Shown here in pieces: positions 62,001 through 64,000 of a DNA stretch of 64,000 nt. Under the pieces are notes generated by a model that saw only the letters and a program-made list of their open reading frames with translations, was not told the origin of the DNA and did not search any database. Numbering within the stretch: the stretch's first letter is position 1; each line of letters begins with the position of its first letter. Both the position numbers and the translations under genes were made by a program. The stretch covers positions 14,004,501 to 14,068,500 of the forward strand of contig NC_059399.1 in assembly GCF_905220565.1 (NCBI RefSeq), given 5' to 3'. This stretch comes from Melitaea cinxia (lineage: Eukaryota; Arthropoda; Insecta; Lepidoptera; Nymphalidae).

Positions 62001-63559
62001 TCGAAATCTACTTAGGTTACATTTTTAGGTAATAAAAGCAGCCAAACTTATTCCTAAAGCAAAATAAGTCTTTTTTTCTCAAAATATAATGTATAACAAA
62101 CCAAAAACACAAAAGAACTACTTCATATAACAAATATAAAAAATTTTGACAACAGTCAAATAACGTAAATTTATTGGCAGTCAGTGCACAAAGGTCTAGA
62201 ACATTGGAGACACACAGGTTTGTTGCACCCAATACAATCATCCTATGTTTTTTCGTGGAACAGATTTTATATGCTCTTCTGGTTTCTTGACTAGTTTCTT
62301 GATCCTAGGCATCTTCTGTAACCATATAAATACCTAAAACTAGAGTCATGGTCAACCTCAGCTCTCCTGGCAGTCGTGTATTTATAAAACGTCTTTGCAC
62401 ATAAGGCACCACAAGCACATGTACTAATTTTTTAAATCTCTTTCCGCAGCTTTTGTTTGGTGCATCTTATGTAAGATGTACGCATTCATGGTACTCAAGT
62501 CTAGGACACGATATAGCAACACCATAGGCTATCTCTTTACCTATAAGATTCTTCTCCTATGTCTTGGTCTTGGTCCTGGTCATCATCACCGTCACTTTCA
62601 TGATTTTGTATCAGTTTGGACTCCAATATAAAAAAAAAAAAATGTTCAGTACTCTCTTCATTGTCAGACTGATCCGAAGCTAATAACAACTAACTCACTT
62701 CACCACAAAAGTGGATCTCCTGCACAAAATTTTTTCTCACAGGGTCCTGAACAGAACTCGTAGATGGTCGTTTTGATTTAGAACTACCGGCTTTATTGTT
62801 TTTTGACATTTTGTACTTCAAAATCTGATACAAACGTAATCGCTCTTGTAAAATATATCATAGGGCAAAAATGGACGTGTAGCCTGACAGGCTCCGGTCA
62901 ATATTTTGATGGTCATTACTTAGGTGATATTCATTGGAAGACGCAACCCCCTCTCTCGTTGGTAGTTTTACAACTAAAACAAAAGCTACTGAGCCGCTCA
63001 ACCGCTGGGAGTTAGGGCAAATAGGTGAAACTAGGAAAACGAAAACATCGAGTAGCCTGTGAGACTCCACGTCCATACTTAAAGGTTAAGTATGCTTTTA
63101 TTCCGAACTTATAAAACAATTTCGTTGCCAAGCGTCTCTTCATTCTCATTTATGTCAATCGATGCTCAGCAGCCTTAAATTTACTTGCTCATCGGTAGGC
63201 AATATTATTTCTTACGAAGTTATGTTTGTTTGTAAGGTAATTACAAAGTTTTGATTTCATTTGTGAGAAATCAACAATTCCAAAAATTACTTTGCTAGAA
63301 TTTTAAACGTTGAAATGTCTTTAAAATAAACAAATTTTGAAAATATCGTTCCGTATGATATGATTCTGTATGCATGAAATGAACTAAAAAAATTATTTAC
63401 TTAAATTTTTAGTAACTGCAAAACCTCTTGGAGTCGTTTCAACTGTAAGCATTACGAATATATGTCCCGTTAAAGAGAAAACGAAACCAATTGAGAAGCC
63501 AATAATATATAGTGATTTGAATGATTGTAAAAAAATTACTGTAGATAATATAACCTCAG
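26456..63559 (+). CDS. Giant array of symmetric phase-1 exons (one gene or a few; open at the right edge)
   Basis: From an ATG at 26456 to the right edge runs a series of small plus-strand exons. Each is bounded by AG and GT, each is open only in the frame that puts its introns in phase 1, and each is a multiple of three. Exons range from 72 to 402 nt; the 34 between 32776 and 63559 sum to about 1,470 codons. The deduced protein is hydrophilic and low in cysteine, with Ser/Thr/Asn-rich, acidic and Lys-rich patches, and I recognise no domain. Introns are AT-rich and the larger ones hold transposons. Possible early ends lie at 28210, 32022, 34078 and 39015, so it may be one gene with alternative 3' ends or two or three adjacent genes. 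Function is unknown. Lys-rich runs such as KKRKKKK would suit a nuclear or nucleic-acid-bound protein if it is not secreted. No stop ends the last exon, so the gene is partial. Confidence 0.6.
26628..26939 (+). CDS. Array exon a2: acidic/Ser-rich segment with a basic cluster
   Basis: 312 nt, phase 1-1, TTTTTAG acceptor. The first half is acidic and Thr/Ser-rich (NLTDTDTTSSSNSEIFE). The middle has KIKKRKKKKSLPESDLRSG, which looks like a nuclear localisation or nucleic-acid-binding patch, followed by a Ser-rich run and a second acidic patch ending DADESFHELT. The segment looks disordered. Confidence 0.75.
27838..27980 (+). CDS. Array exon a3 with two possible donors
   Basis: The acceptor TTTTTTTCAG opens phase 1 (EANIAHTIPTVTLAQVHSEH). 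A donor GTAATG at 27898 would end the exon at 27897 in phase 1 (60 nt), like all other array exons. The frame stays coding-like (GIIEPPQSQITSDTPREPSK) to a second donor GTACAA at 27981, in phase 0, which fits the small terminal exon at 28190. Both products are plausible. Confidence 0.6.
28190..28210 (+). CDS. Candidate terminal exon for the first block
   Basis: After a pyrimidine-rich CCTTTTTTAG acceptor the phase-0 frame adds KPSVPP and a TAG. Spliced from 27980 this would end a protein of about 160 residues. Read in phase 1 it also ends soon (TGA near 28219). An AATAAA follows at 28343. Confidence 0.4.
   Translation, partial: KPSVPP
28343..28348 (+). terminator. Polyadenylation signal AATAAA
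   Basis: It lies about 130 nt after the candidate stop at 28210. It is a consensus hexamer in AT-rich DNA, so support is modest. Confidence 0.3.
28349..29697. other. AT-rich stretch, nothing recognised
   Basis: No phase-1 exon or known repeat was found; a short fragment near 28670-28735 weakly recalls a SINE head. Confidence 0.4.
29698..29998 (-). repeat. Dispersed repeat family E copy
   Basis: This is the reverse orientation of 47081: CTAGCAAACGAAAAAACC at the left, GGGATTCTATCATCAGATCC in the middle and TTTTTCGAAGTCGGTTAG at the right. Confidence 0.7.
30222..30265 (+). repeat. LINE/SINE 3' tail fragment
   Basis: GCCTACGCTCAGCATTGGAG and TTACAGGCTGAATTGTGATC match the shared tail of the RTE-type LINE and SINE-A. 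Only the last 44 bp are present. Confidence 0.55.
30266..31939. other. AT-rich stretch, nothing recognised
   Basis: No convincing exon was found. A short duplicated phrase (TTTTTTTCGGATTTTATCGC at 30707 and at 19258) shows a shared repeat fragment. Confidence 0.35.
31940..32022 (+). CDS. Second candidate terminal exon
   Basis: The acceptor ACTTTTTTCAG opens phase 1 and reads RVFQSQTFPPTVRENFPIFS, then KQETAN and a TGA at 32020-32022. It could follow exon a3 if its phase-1 donor (27897) is used. There is no usable GT inside, so it can only be terminal. Coding-like composition, but no transcript evidence. Confidence 0.4.
32229..32254. other. Perfect 11-bp hairpin
   Basis: GGAAGTCCCGT and ACGGGACTTCC are separated by TAAG. 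It is the only strong G+C-rich stem in this AT-rich stretch. Its role is unknown. Confidence 0.6.
32776..32865 (+). CDS. Array exon b1: Lys-rich; possible alternative start
   Basis: With the acceptor TTTACTATAG it is a 90-nt phase 1-1 exon. It also contains an in-frame ATG at 32784 that would begin MEKSANCKSKNKKPAAKSK, so a second promoter or a separate gene could start here. The peptide is about 40 percent lysine. The donor is GTGAGT. Confidence 0.65.
33020..33109 (+). CDS. Array exon b2
   Basis: 90 nt, phase 1-1, ACATTTCAG acceptor, GTAAGT donor. It reads GPTCSMFLAELTRKLAHKKK then PDEECPKNIV: a short amphipathic segment with two cysteines and a Lys run. Confidence 0.75.
33205..33422 (+). 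repeat. Diverged family D repeat in intron b2-b3
   Basis: GTCCGTTTGTCTGTGCG near the left and GACGAAGTCGCGAGCACAGC at the right match family D. It explains most of this intron and ends about 60 nt before exon b3. Confidence 0.6.
33483..33884 (+). CDS. Array exon b3: longest exon
   Basis: 402 nt, phase 1-1, TTTTTGTAG acceptor, GTAAAC donor; the long open frame is the firmest coding evidence in the array. It begins QTIIDSLTNALPVKFSKRPP and runs through a Pro-rich stretch (TSRPRPGFKIPKMPL) to a helical-looking end (ASEIAKHVGTLRKISLIAEE). No domain recognised. Confidence 0.85.
33972..34052 (+). CDS. Array exon b4: predicted coiled-coil segment with read-through stop
   Basis: 81 nt, phase 1-1. 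AKNLKEIVDSVQEDLLKKLE is a strongly helical, heptad-like segment. The donor GTACCA is weak. If it is not used, the frame adds GTTSKSVV and a TAA at 34076-34078, with AATAAA at 34125 and 34173. The exon can therefore act as a 3'-terminal exon. Confidence 0.75.
34125..34130 (+). terminator. Polyadenylation signal AATAAA (intronic)
   Basis: It lies 47 nt after the read-through TAA of exon b4; a second AATAAA lies at 34173. It supports an early-ending transcript of about 226 codons if translation starts at 32784. Confidence 0.45.
34460..34576 (+). CDS. Array exon b5: Lys-rich
   Basis: 117 nt, phase 1-1, GATATTTAG acceptor, GTAACA donor. It begins DKNKQKTKEKKKFVCKLPKN and ends with a Ser/Thr/Asn-rich part. 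Hydrophilic and basic. Confidence 0.75.
34655..34852 (+). CDS. Array exon b6: basic segment
   Basis: 198 nt, phase 1-1, GGCGATTCAG acceptor, GTAAGA donor. It contains KLKPSLIPRRKINTRK and RKPYIGHENVQRVQHLNIN. An internal GT after GNEG could act as an earlier phase-1 donor (GTATTC) and give a 42-nt exon. Confidence 0.78.
34885..35030 (+). repeat. Family B repeat in intron b6-b7
   Basis: GGATGGGGTCGGCAACGCGC and CTGACCGTACGATTGTTTGC match the right half of family B. It lies 32 nt after the donor of b6; open frames running into it are not real. Confidence 0.75.
35290..35397 (+). CDS. Array exon b7: Pro-rich
   Basis: 108 nt, phase 1-1, TTTACAG acceptor, GTATGA donor. DLHPGIHSPPKSVTTARPIP, then TLQHIYREGLSNETFT. 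Confidence 0.75.
35465..35596 (+). CDS. Array exon b8: DWL-type tryptophan segment
   Basis: 132 nt, phase 1-1, TTCTGCAG acceptor, GTAATA donor. It starts DWLLESVREYRDIPEQFVDL, one of several array segments with an acidic residue, Trp and Leu near an amphipathic helix. The intron before it is only 67 nt. Confidence 0.8.
35717..35848 (+). CDS. Array exon b9: DWL-type tryptophan segment
   Basis: 132 nt, phase 1-1, CTTTCAG acceptor, GTATAT donor; the same length as b8. It begins ELNPLNNLPDIFNSIPAVTY and ends with NVQDWLSSKLDYPTRDNES, again DWL followed by a short amphipathic stretch. Confidence 0.8.
36001..36255 (+). repeat. SINE-C, full-length copy
   Basis: The tRNA-like head has an A box at 36009-36020 (TAGCGCAGTTTG) and a B box at 36053-36063 (GGTTCGATTCC). 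It continues with the family body (CAGTCGGCTGTTATCTATAA, TTGCTTACTTTAGGAACAGA). It lies in intron b9-b10. It is a SINE promoter, not a tRNA gene. Confidence 0.8.
36423..36578 (+). CDS. Array exon b10
   Basis: 156 nt, phase 1-1, TATTTAAG acceptor, GTACAT donor. It begins GYQTMSKPSQNNFSSKSKNC and has a CC pair, then KIFGDDKFYIFQSTLESNLQ. Ser/Asn/Lys-rich. Confidence 0.75.
36726..36854 (+). CDS. Array exon b11: helical, basic
   Basis: 129 nt, phase 1-1, TTATTTTAG acceptor, GTACCT donor. Contains AINKLKKDSLKVHNVFSTIP and KLNTDIKLLQKRT. The phrase IPKL also occurs in exon a2. Confidence 0.75.
36946..37083 (+). CDS. Array exon b12: Pro/Tyr-containing
   Basis: 138 nt, phase 1-1, GGTGTAG acceptor, GTAAGT donor. 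DIYKPIKYPSNPNPQRKLER, later INSYVDYPSEVLQKTTNFDA. The exon ends in T, so the junction codon with b13 is TGT (Cys). Confidence 0.75.
37224..37472 (+). CDS. Array exon b13: acidic, with two tryptophans
   Basis: 249 nt, phase 1-1, ATAATAG acceptor, GTAAGA donor. It contains NDSDWAKLQSSRDN and VDEPWQLSFCDDKIDINCFK, with several Cys and Asp residues. It is one of the longest open frames of the array. A LINE sits 20 nt after its donor region. Confidence 0.82.
37493..37880 (-). mobile_element. RTE-type LINE 3' fragment with target duplication
   Basis: On the minus strand, frames from 37836 down encode ERAMLGVSLKDRIRNETIRE, KLKWQWAGHLCRRTDGRWSR and SVGRPPAYWTDDLPKIASVG, the C-terminal part of an RTE-clade protein, better preserved than the copy at 10283. 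It is flanked by a perfect 14-bp direct repeat TATGATATGTAATA (37479-37492 and 37881-37894). It is a 5'-truncated insertion whose target site starts 6 nt past the donor of b13. Confidence 0.88.
38200..38346 (+). CDS. Array exon b14: His/Tyr/Cys-rich, possible metal-binding
   Basis: 147 nt, phase 1-1, AATTTTAG acceptor, GTAAGA donor. It starts DKNSYHDYYYHYCWRKEVAK and later has RCKKCQKVRHSPHRKK. The C-x2-C spacing followed by His residues could bind a metal ion, but it matches no zinc-finger family I know. Unlike the flanking exons it is rich in aromatic residues. Confidence 0.75.
38478..38666 (+). CDS. Array exon b15: Arg/Trp-rich
   Basis: 189 nt, phase 1-1, TTTTACAG acceptor, GTAAGC donor. 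A very basic segment: SLKNLKKRMSIGRICRRRWD followed by CVWKKTAERWTSWSKSPYKF, with four tryptophans. Together with b14 it forms a compact Cys/Trp/basic island in an otherwise bland protein. Confidence 0.75.
38954..39015 (+). CDS. Candidate terminal exon after b15
   Basis: A TTTTCAATAG acceptor opens phase 1: SSNCDLIYVWRTKNQLRFT, then TAA at 39013-39015. It continues the Trp/Cys style of b15 and has no phase-1 donor. It could end a transcript here; otherwise it is skipped in favour of b16. No AATAAA was seen close by. Confidence 0.45.
39694..39774 (+). CDS. Array exon b16
   Basis: 81 nt, phase 1-1, GTTTTCAG acceptor, GTATTT donor. FQIINFKKPIKWDDADAQTT, then IFVYNET. Contains a KWDD tryptophan context. 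Confidence 0.7.
39823..40000 (+). repeat. Family D repeat in intron b16-b17
   Basis: ACTAGCTGTGCCCGCGACTT at the left and CGAAGTCGCGGGCAAAGCC at the right are inverted versions of one another, with AGTAACTTAGGCTAATTTTA between. The open frame crossing it is not a gene. Confidence 0.65.
40218..40298 (+). CDS. Array exon b17
   Basis: 81 nt, phase 1-1, TACTCTTTAG acceptor, GTAATA donor. GTDAVTGKRKSSNVTDALNN, then SSSQCGI. Confidence 0.7.
40922..41345. repeat. Triplicated segment of about 120 bp plus flank
   Basis: Three diverged direct copies start at about 40922, 41042 and 41163, sharing GCCATCTTTACATGT, GGATTTAGTGTACCCTCACT and GAGTTACTCTGCG. The segment ends in a phrase common in lepidopteran elements (TTCAGCTCAATTGGTTAAAG). 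It lies within intron b17-b18. Confidence 0.65.
41675..42762. mobile_element. Foldback MITE split by a LINE-like insertion
   Basis: The left arm (about 41675-41808) begins CTATTCGCGTTAATAAAATA. The right arm (about 42690-42762) ends with CACTATTTTCTTAACGCGAA, its inverted counterpart. The intact relative at 54950-55145 is only about 195 bp, so the material between the arms was inserted later. Confidence 0.65.
41810..42145 (+). mobile_element. Non-LTR retrotransposon 3' fragment
   Basis: It ends AGGCCTATGTCCAGCAATGG, then AGGCTGAAGTGGTGTGATGT, the tail shared with the RTE-type LINE copies. The body (GCCCTGCGGTCACCAACCCG, GGCGCGAACTTGTGG) is a common lepidopteran LINE 3' region. Minus-strand open frames across it are not genes. 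Confidence 0.65.
43609..43698 (+). CDS. Array exon b18
   Basis: 90 nt, phase 1-1, CATTTGCAG acceptor, GTAAGT donor. GSLVPSAKSNVSHLRHANIG, then PSIFRFHTNP. Confidence 0.7.
43985..44131 (+). CDS. Array exon b19 with duplicated donor
   Basis: 147 nt, phase 1-1, TTTTCACAG acceptor, GTGATA donor. It reads SIFIGKSPNQSKMTSYKALH, then a Cys-containing part (CRCDSVDGTAKSVFSPCE). The last bases and the donor are repeated 36 nt downstream; use of the second donor would bring in an in-frame TAA. Confidence 0.75.
44125..44196 (+). repeat. Perfect 36-bp tandem duplication covering a splice donor
   Basis: The unit ACCCAAGGTGATATTATTTA plus 16 nt occurs at 44125-44160 and 44161-44196 without a difference. 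It contains the exon b19 end and its GT. Confidence 0.95.
44534..44662 (+). CDS. Array exon b20
   Basis: 129 nt, phase 1-1, TTTCACAG acceptor, GTGACT donor. DKTKAFENKVTSAMFEVNSV, KLDETRTIKQDTYTQMVVTC. Confidence 0.72.
44722..45010 (+). repeat. Family B repeat in intron b20-b21
   Basis: CAGGAAATATCCTGCTCAAA at the left and GGACCATACGCTTGTTTAC at the right match family B; the middle is diverged. Confidence 0.65.
45720..45812 (+). CDS. Array exon b21
   Basis: 93 nt, phase 1-1, TGTTACAG acceptor, GTAAAA donor. ETTTKFTPSIDRGFIKVQTS, DDLGFSFRVDE. Confidence 0.72.
46012..46358 (+). repeat. SINE-A, full-length reference copy with 13-bp target duplication
   Basis: A 347-bp tRNA-derived SINE. The A box is near 46020 (TGGCGCAACGGT) and the B box at 46070-46080 (GGTTCGATCCC). 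The body follows, then a 3' tail of about 45 bp (GAGGCCTATGCCCAGTAGTG, ACAGGCTGAAG) that matches the RTE-type LINE tail. The perfect repeats TATTATATTAACA at 45999-46011 and 46359-46371 show clean retrotransposition. It sits in intron b21-b22. Confidence 0.93.
46435..46545 (+). repeat. Family B fragment
   Basis: GGAGAGTCACTTGCAATGCTCC and CTATGGTAGCACGCTTAC recall the family B core; diverged and short. Confidence 0.45.
46773..46862 (+). CDS. Array exon b22: KWREL segment
   Basis: 90 nt, phase 1-1, CTTCACAG acceptor, GTAAAT donor. GTQSLISNNKSQRSINVMTS, EVKWRELMNK; another lone Trp in a helical context. Confidence 0.72.
47081..47700 (+). repeat. Family E repeat, longest copy
   Basis: It begins AACCGACTTCCAAAAAAGGA and ends TTTCGTTTGCGAGCAAACAC. 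Internally it repeats CTTTTTACTGG.TGTACCGAT twice. It is a non-autonomous element that fills most of intron b22-b23. Confidence 0.75.
48091..48160 (+). repeat. LINE 3' tail fragment
   Basis: CCGGCCCGCTAGACCAACGG and CTACGTAAG match 10576-10610; AACAATGGACTCCAATAGCC matches the LINE tail. It is internally deleted and lies 26 nt before exon b23. Confidence 0.6.
48187..48285 (+). CDS. Array exon b23
   Basis: 99 nt, phase 1-1, TATTCAACAG acceptor, GTAATA donor. ETQASPVSSIRKVSTGFVVQ, DRILQDAKSSVVT. Confidence 0.7.
48745..48816 (+). CDS. Array exon b24: shortest internal exon
   Basis: 72 nt, phase 1-1, TCGTTTTAG acceptor, GTATAT donor. DTSIPYRKLKATITTPKGTI, LSCT. Confidence 0.65.
48881..49250 (+). 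pseudogene. Possible array exon disrupted by an old SINE
   Basis: After a good acceptor (TACTTTCAG) the phase-1 frame reads EIPSLLYHILATVT and meets a TAG at 48922. From about 48906 the sequence resembles a decayed SINE-A head (TTGGCGACGGTGACA, ATCGCTTATGACAAACATT). Either a former exon was cut by a SINE or a cryptic acceptor lies beside one. Confidence 0.3.
49275..49358 (+). CDS. Array exon b25: Thr/Ser-rich
   Basis: 84 nt, phase 1-1, TTTTTCAG acceptor, GTAACA donor. GTKITSVSSVQIQTASVISK, HTKITTDI. Confidence 0.7.
49430..49516 (+). CDS. Array exon b26
   Basis: 87 nt, phase 1-1, TGTTTTTAG acceptor, GTATTA donor. AVSTDVNAENRDCLTAPSLY, LRHLEDVSL. The intron before it is only 71 nt. Confidence 0.72.
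49760..49834 (+). CDS. Array exon b27
   Basis: 75 nt, phase 1-1, GTCGATCAG acceptor, GTAATA donor. GTDSSHVNKSEKSTSYAQFT, DYISA. Confidence 0.68.
50031..50110. repeat. AT dinucleotide microsatellite
   Basis: About 80 bp of uninterrupted AT repeats. Further AT tracts lie at 51115-51142, 51343-51421 and 56060-56092. Confidence 0.95.
50150..50460. other. G+C-rich island between repeats
   Basis: GGCGCCGTGCCGTGGCCATGG and neighbours contrast sharply with the AT-rich surroundings. No exon in the array phase was found. It may be the unshared interior of a transposon. Confidence 0.4.
50460..50700 (-). repeat. Family F copy, reversed
   Basis: CTCGTGTCACAATGTTAG at the left, CCTCCGAAACGGCTGGACCG in the middle, a G10 run and ACCGGGTCAGCTAGTGTTAT at the right. 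It is the inverse of the copy at 51146. Confidence 0.65.
50812..51110 (+). repeat. Family E fragment
   Basis: GATTGTCATGTGGTTTCATA and TTGTATTATAACCTCATAAC match the right half of the copy at 47081. Confidence 0.55.
51146..51340 (+). repeat. Family F copy
   Basis: ACTAGCTGACCTGACGAACT at the left and ACAAACATTGTGACACGAGA at the right, flanked by AT tracts on both sides. Confidence 0.65.
51484..51607 (+). repeat. SINE-C 3' part
   Basis: AGTCGGCTGTTACTTATAAC and TTGCTTACTTTAGGAACAGA match the body of the copy at 36001; the tRNA-like head is missing (5' truncation). Confidence 0.75.
51690..51925 (+). repeat. Degenerate SINE-C copy
   Basis: TGTAATATTCATTGATAAAC, AGCCGGCAGCTACTTTAAAA and GATGCCGGTCTTACGAACAG follow the order of the SINE-C body with many changes. 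Confidence 0.45.
51940..52165 (+). repeat. Family D copy
   Basis: TTTTTCTGTCTGTCTGTTTG, AGTAACTTAGCCTACTTTTA and GGCGCGGGTACAGCTTGT. It ends about 100 nt before exon b28. Confidence 0.7.
52263..52403 (+). CDS. Array exon b28 (two possible ends)
   Basis: The acceptor ATGATTTCAG opens phase 1: GISTSNLVNRVSFNGGAHLT. A donor GTACAG at 52341 gives a 78-nt exon; a donor GTAAAG at 52404 gives 141 nt. Both are phase 1. The extra part (AMFISFYLKLHRYNID) is more hydrophobic than the rest of the array, so the short form may be the normal one. Confidence 0.6.
52488..52836 (-). repeat. SINE-A, nearly full-length
   Basis: The reversed tail (CTTCAGTCTGTTATATCCC) begins about 85 nt after the longer b28 end. 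The reversed head lies at 52765-52836 with GGGGATCGAACCAGC. An insertion or variant segment near 52715-52745 separates it from the other copies. Confidence 0.8.
52837..54177. other. AT-rich intron sequence
   Basis: Intron b28-b29. No phase-1 exon was seen. A minus-strand open frame of 107 codons at 53234-53557 lacks a supported start, splice partners or a recognisable family. Confidence 0.4.
54178..54339 (+). CDS. Array exon b29: four cysteines
   Basis: 162 nt, phase 1-1, ATTTATAG acceptor, GTTAGT donor. ACHPEYSSICTNTDIETKPQ, later EQKHTLNRNDCYAQYSISKK. It has more Cys than most array exons. Confidence 0.75.
54950..55145. mobile_element. Foldback MITE
   Basis: The left arm TCTATTTGCGTTAAAAATAG, TGACTCATCGCTGT is mirrored at the right by ACAGCGATGACTCACTATTT, TCTAAAGACGAATAGA. 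The arms extend inward over AATTGGTCAA. It has no coding capacity; it is the intact relative of the split element at 41675. Confidence 0.7.
55359..55610 (+). repeat. SINE-C, full-length copy
   Basis: The head CTAGCCCGTTGGCGCAGTTT with a B box near TTTCGATTCCCGCC, followed by the body AGTGGGCTGTTACCTGTAAC and TTGCTTACCTTAGGAACAAA. Confidence 0.8.
55834..56140 (-). repeat. Family E copy with AT microsatellite
   Basis: The reverse orientation of 47081: GAATCCTATCATCATATTAT, TCCGTTCATAAACGACGAAG and TTTTTGAAGTCGGTTAGA, with an AT tract at 56060-56092. Confidence 0.7.
56532..56660 (+). CDS. Array exon b30
   Basis: 129 nt, phase 1-1, TTCTTTCTAG acceptor, GTAATA donor. ELSNNSDNSARIGHSRLLSV, then GGSPLCETPQAQTTCSSFDK. 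Ser/Asn-rich. It ends in A, so the junction codon with b31 is ACT (Thr). Confidence 0.75.
56661..58892. other. AT-rich intron sequence
   Basis: Intron b30-b31, 2.2 kb. No phase-1 exon with both borders and no repeat shared with other parts of the window were seen. Confidence 0.4.
58893..59000 (+). CDS. Array exon b31
   Basis: 108 nt, phase 1-1, ACTTTCTAG acceptor, GTTAAT donor. TMKTTQEQSVSAEQFKSIDE, PCVRRTSNVVQTTLDT. If the non-consensus donor is not used, the frame ends at once (GGT TAA), so this could be another terminal exon. Confidence 0.68.
59040..59265 (+). repeat. Family B repeat in intron b31-b32
   Basis: GGGAGGGGAGGGTAAGGGGT, GTAGCGCGCTTGTAATACTTC and CAGACCGTACGTTTGTTTGT match family B. 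Confidence 0.7.
60002..60154 (+). CDS. Array exon b32: acidic/Lys-rich, KWIK segment
   Basis: 153 nt, phase 1-1, TATTCAAAAG acceptor, GTACCT donor. GEKDEIKQFLKDLSSTSKSK, later NLNAAKWIKGCVNESRK; another lone Trp in a basic helical context. Confidence 0.75.
60505..60660 (+). CDS. Array exon b33
   Basis: 156 nt, phase 1-1, TTATTTCAG acceptor, GTTAGC donor. DVQSIVNLSESTVTESLERA, SFAIISSRDKKVRNEMKNLS, ending QQRAINC. Confidence 0.76.
60848..61025 (+). repeat. Diverged tRNA-derived SINE head
   Basis: GTGTTGGCGCAGCGGTCACT and TGCGCTGGCGGTCGTGGGTT match the SINE-A head; the rest differs and the LINE-like tail is absent. The 70-codon open frame inside is not a gene. Confidence 0.65.
61141..61534. 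mobile_element. MITE with 15-bp terminal inverted repeats
   Basis: The left end GGTCTTACTTATAAA and the right end TTTATAAGTAAGACC are exact complements 394 bp apart. Inside, further inverted phrases occur (CTTATAAACACTACTTAGCG, TTAAGTAGTGTTTAAA). No transposase. No target duplication was recognised. Confidence 0.8.
61774..63085 (-). mobile_element. piggyBac-like transposon remnant
   Basis: TTAA lies at both borders (61770-61773 and 63086-63089). The ends are perfect 17-bp inverted repeats beginning CCTTTAAGTATGGACGT, with further inverted subterminal copies of AGTCTCACAGGCT. On the minus strand a decayed transposase begins near 62808 (MSKNNKAGSSKSKRPS) and has an acidic DGDDDQDQDQD part. It ends at a TAA (62171-62173) after a Cys-rich C-terminus, CIGCNKPVCLQCSRPLCTDC, as in the piggyBac cysteine-rich domain. 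Stops and a deleted middle (about 1.3 kb in total against a usual 2.4 kb or so) show it is dead. It occupies intron b33-b34. Confidence 0.85.
63413..63559 (+). CDS. Array exon b34: last exon in the window
   Basis: 147 nt, phase 1-1, AAATTTTTAG acceptor, GTAATA donor. VTAKPLGVVSTVSITNICPV, KEKTKPIEKPIIYSDLNDCK, ending ITVDNITS. It has a phase-1 donor and no stop, so the gene continues beyond the right edge. Confidence 0.75.
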
Positions 63560-63655
63560 GTAATACGAAATTAATTTGACTTTTAGATGCAAATCATTTT
63601 AGATCAGATTATGGTTTAACTAAGAAACATTATAGAAATACAACTATAATATTCT

Positions 63656-63694
63656 CGGACTCTTGGGGTATAATATATATACCCCAAGAGTCCG
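63656..63694. other. Perfect 17-bp inverted repeat (hairpin)
   Basis: CGGACTCTTGGGGTATA and its exact complement are separated by 5 nt. It lies 97 nt after the b34 donor. A related phrase, CGGACTCTCG, recurs about 65 nt downstream, so it may be part of a small foldback element. Confidence 0.85.
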
Positions 63695-64000
63695 TGGTGG
63701 GAGCATTCACTAAGAAATTTTTAGCTTTTATGAAATGACGAAAGTCTGGCCCTCACGGACTCTCGTTCATATTAAATATAAAACGGGTTTAAAAATAATT
63801 TGAAATTGGTTTGTAAGTATTTATATAAAATTGTATTCCACTTGTAAGAGTGTTAAAAGATCTGCCTGATTTATTACGGCAATAGAATCTACATGTCCTT
63901 ACAACACTTTTTTTTAAATTTATTCTGGATCTACTGAAAAATGTACTTTATGTCGTATGCTTAGATTCTTATTATTTCGCAATTCATCAAAATCTCTTCA

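Noticed and set aside
62803..63076. Overlapping frames on both strands near 63 kb
   Set aside because: They lie in the terminal region of the piggyBac remnant, including its subterminal repeats.

Overview
The window is AT-rich insect nuclear DNA, most likely from a moth or butterfly. The evidence is spliced exons with GT..AG borders, many tRNA-derived SINEs whose tails match an RTE-type LINE, several MITEs, a piggyBac remnant and long AT microsatellites. I see no prokaryotic genes, rRNA, functional tRNA gene or CRISPR array. No species was identified; Lepidoptera is an inference from the repeat types.

Left part (1-26.4 kb): mostly non-coding and repeat-rich. It holds the last two coding exons of a gene entering from the left (1304-1436 and 4445-4600, ending in TAG), possibly with a 47-nt cassette exon at 3785-3831. 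It also holds an orphan first exon with a clear signal peptide (13585-13684, TATA box upstream, phase-1 donor). The rest is SINE, LINE and MITE copies and AT-rich sequence in which I recognise nothing. Several SINEs keep perfect target-site duplications, which fixes their ends.

Right part (26.4-64 kb): the main content. Small plus-strand exons run from an ATG at 26456 to the end of the window. I count 34 internal exons between 32776 and 63559, plus two internal or first exons near 26.5 kb. Every one fits intron phase 1 on both sides and a length divisible by three, so any exon could be skipped or joined to any other without changing frame. The 34 exons add up to about 1,470 codons and the gene continues off the right edge. 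The deduced protein is hydrophilic, rich in Ser, Thr, Asn, Lys, Asp and Glu, probably largely disordered, with sparse tryptophans in similar settings (DWL, DWA, KWR, KWI). I recognise no known domain. At least four places (28190, 31940, 34053-34078, 38954) could end the reading frame early, so the locus may be one giant gene with truncated isoforms or two to three neighbouring genes; the sequence alone cannot decide. Introns are short (about 80-1,000 nt) at 33-39 kb and longer further right, where transposons fill them.

The genome-dynamics story is also readable. A LINE copy inserted 20 nt past a splice donor, a SINE sits with a 13-bp target duplication in an intron, a donor site is tandemly duplicated, a foldback MITE is split by a later insertion, and a 1.3-kb piggyBac relic is bounded by TTAA.
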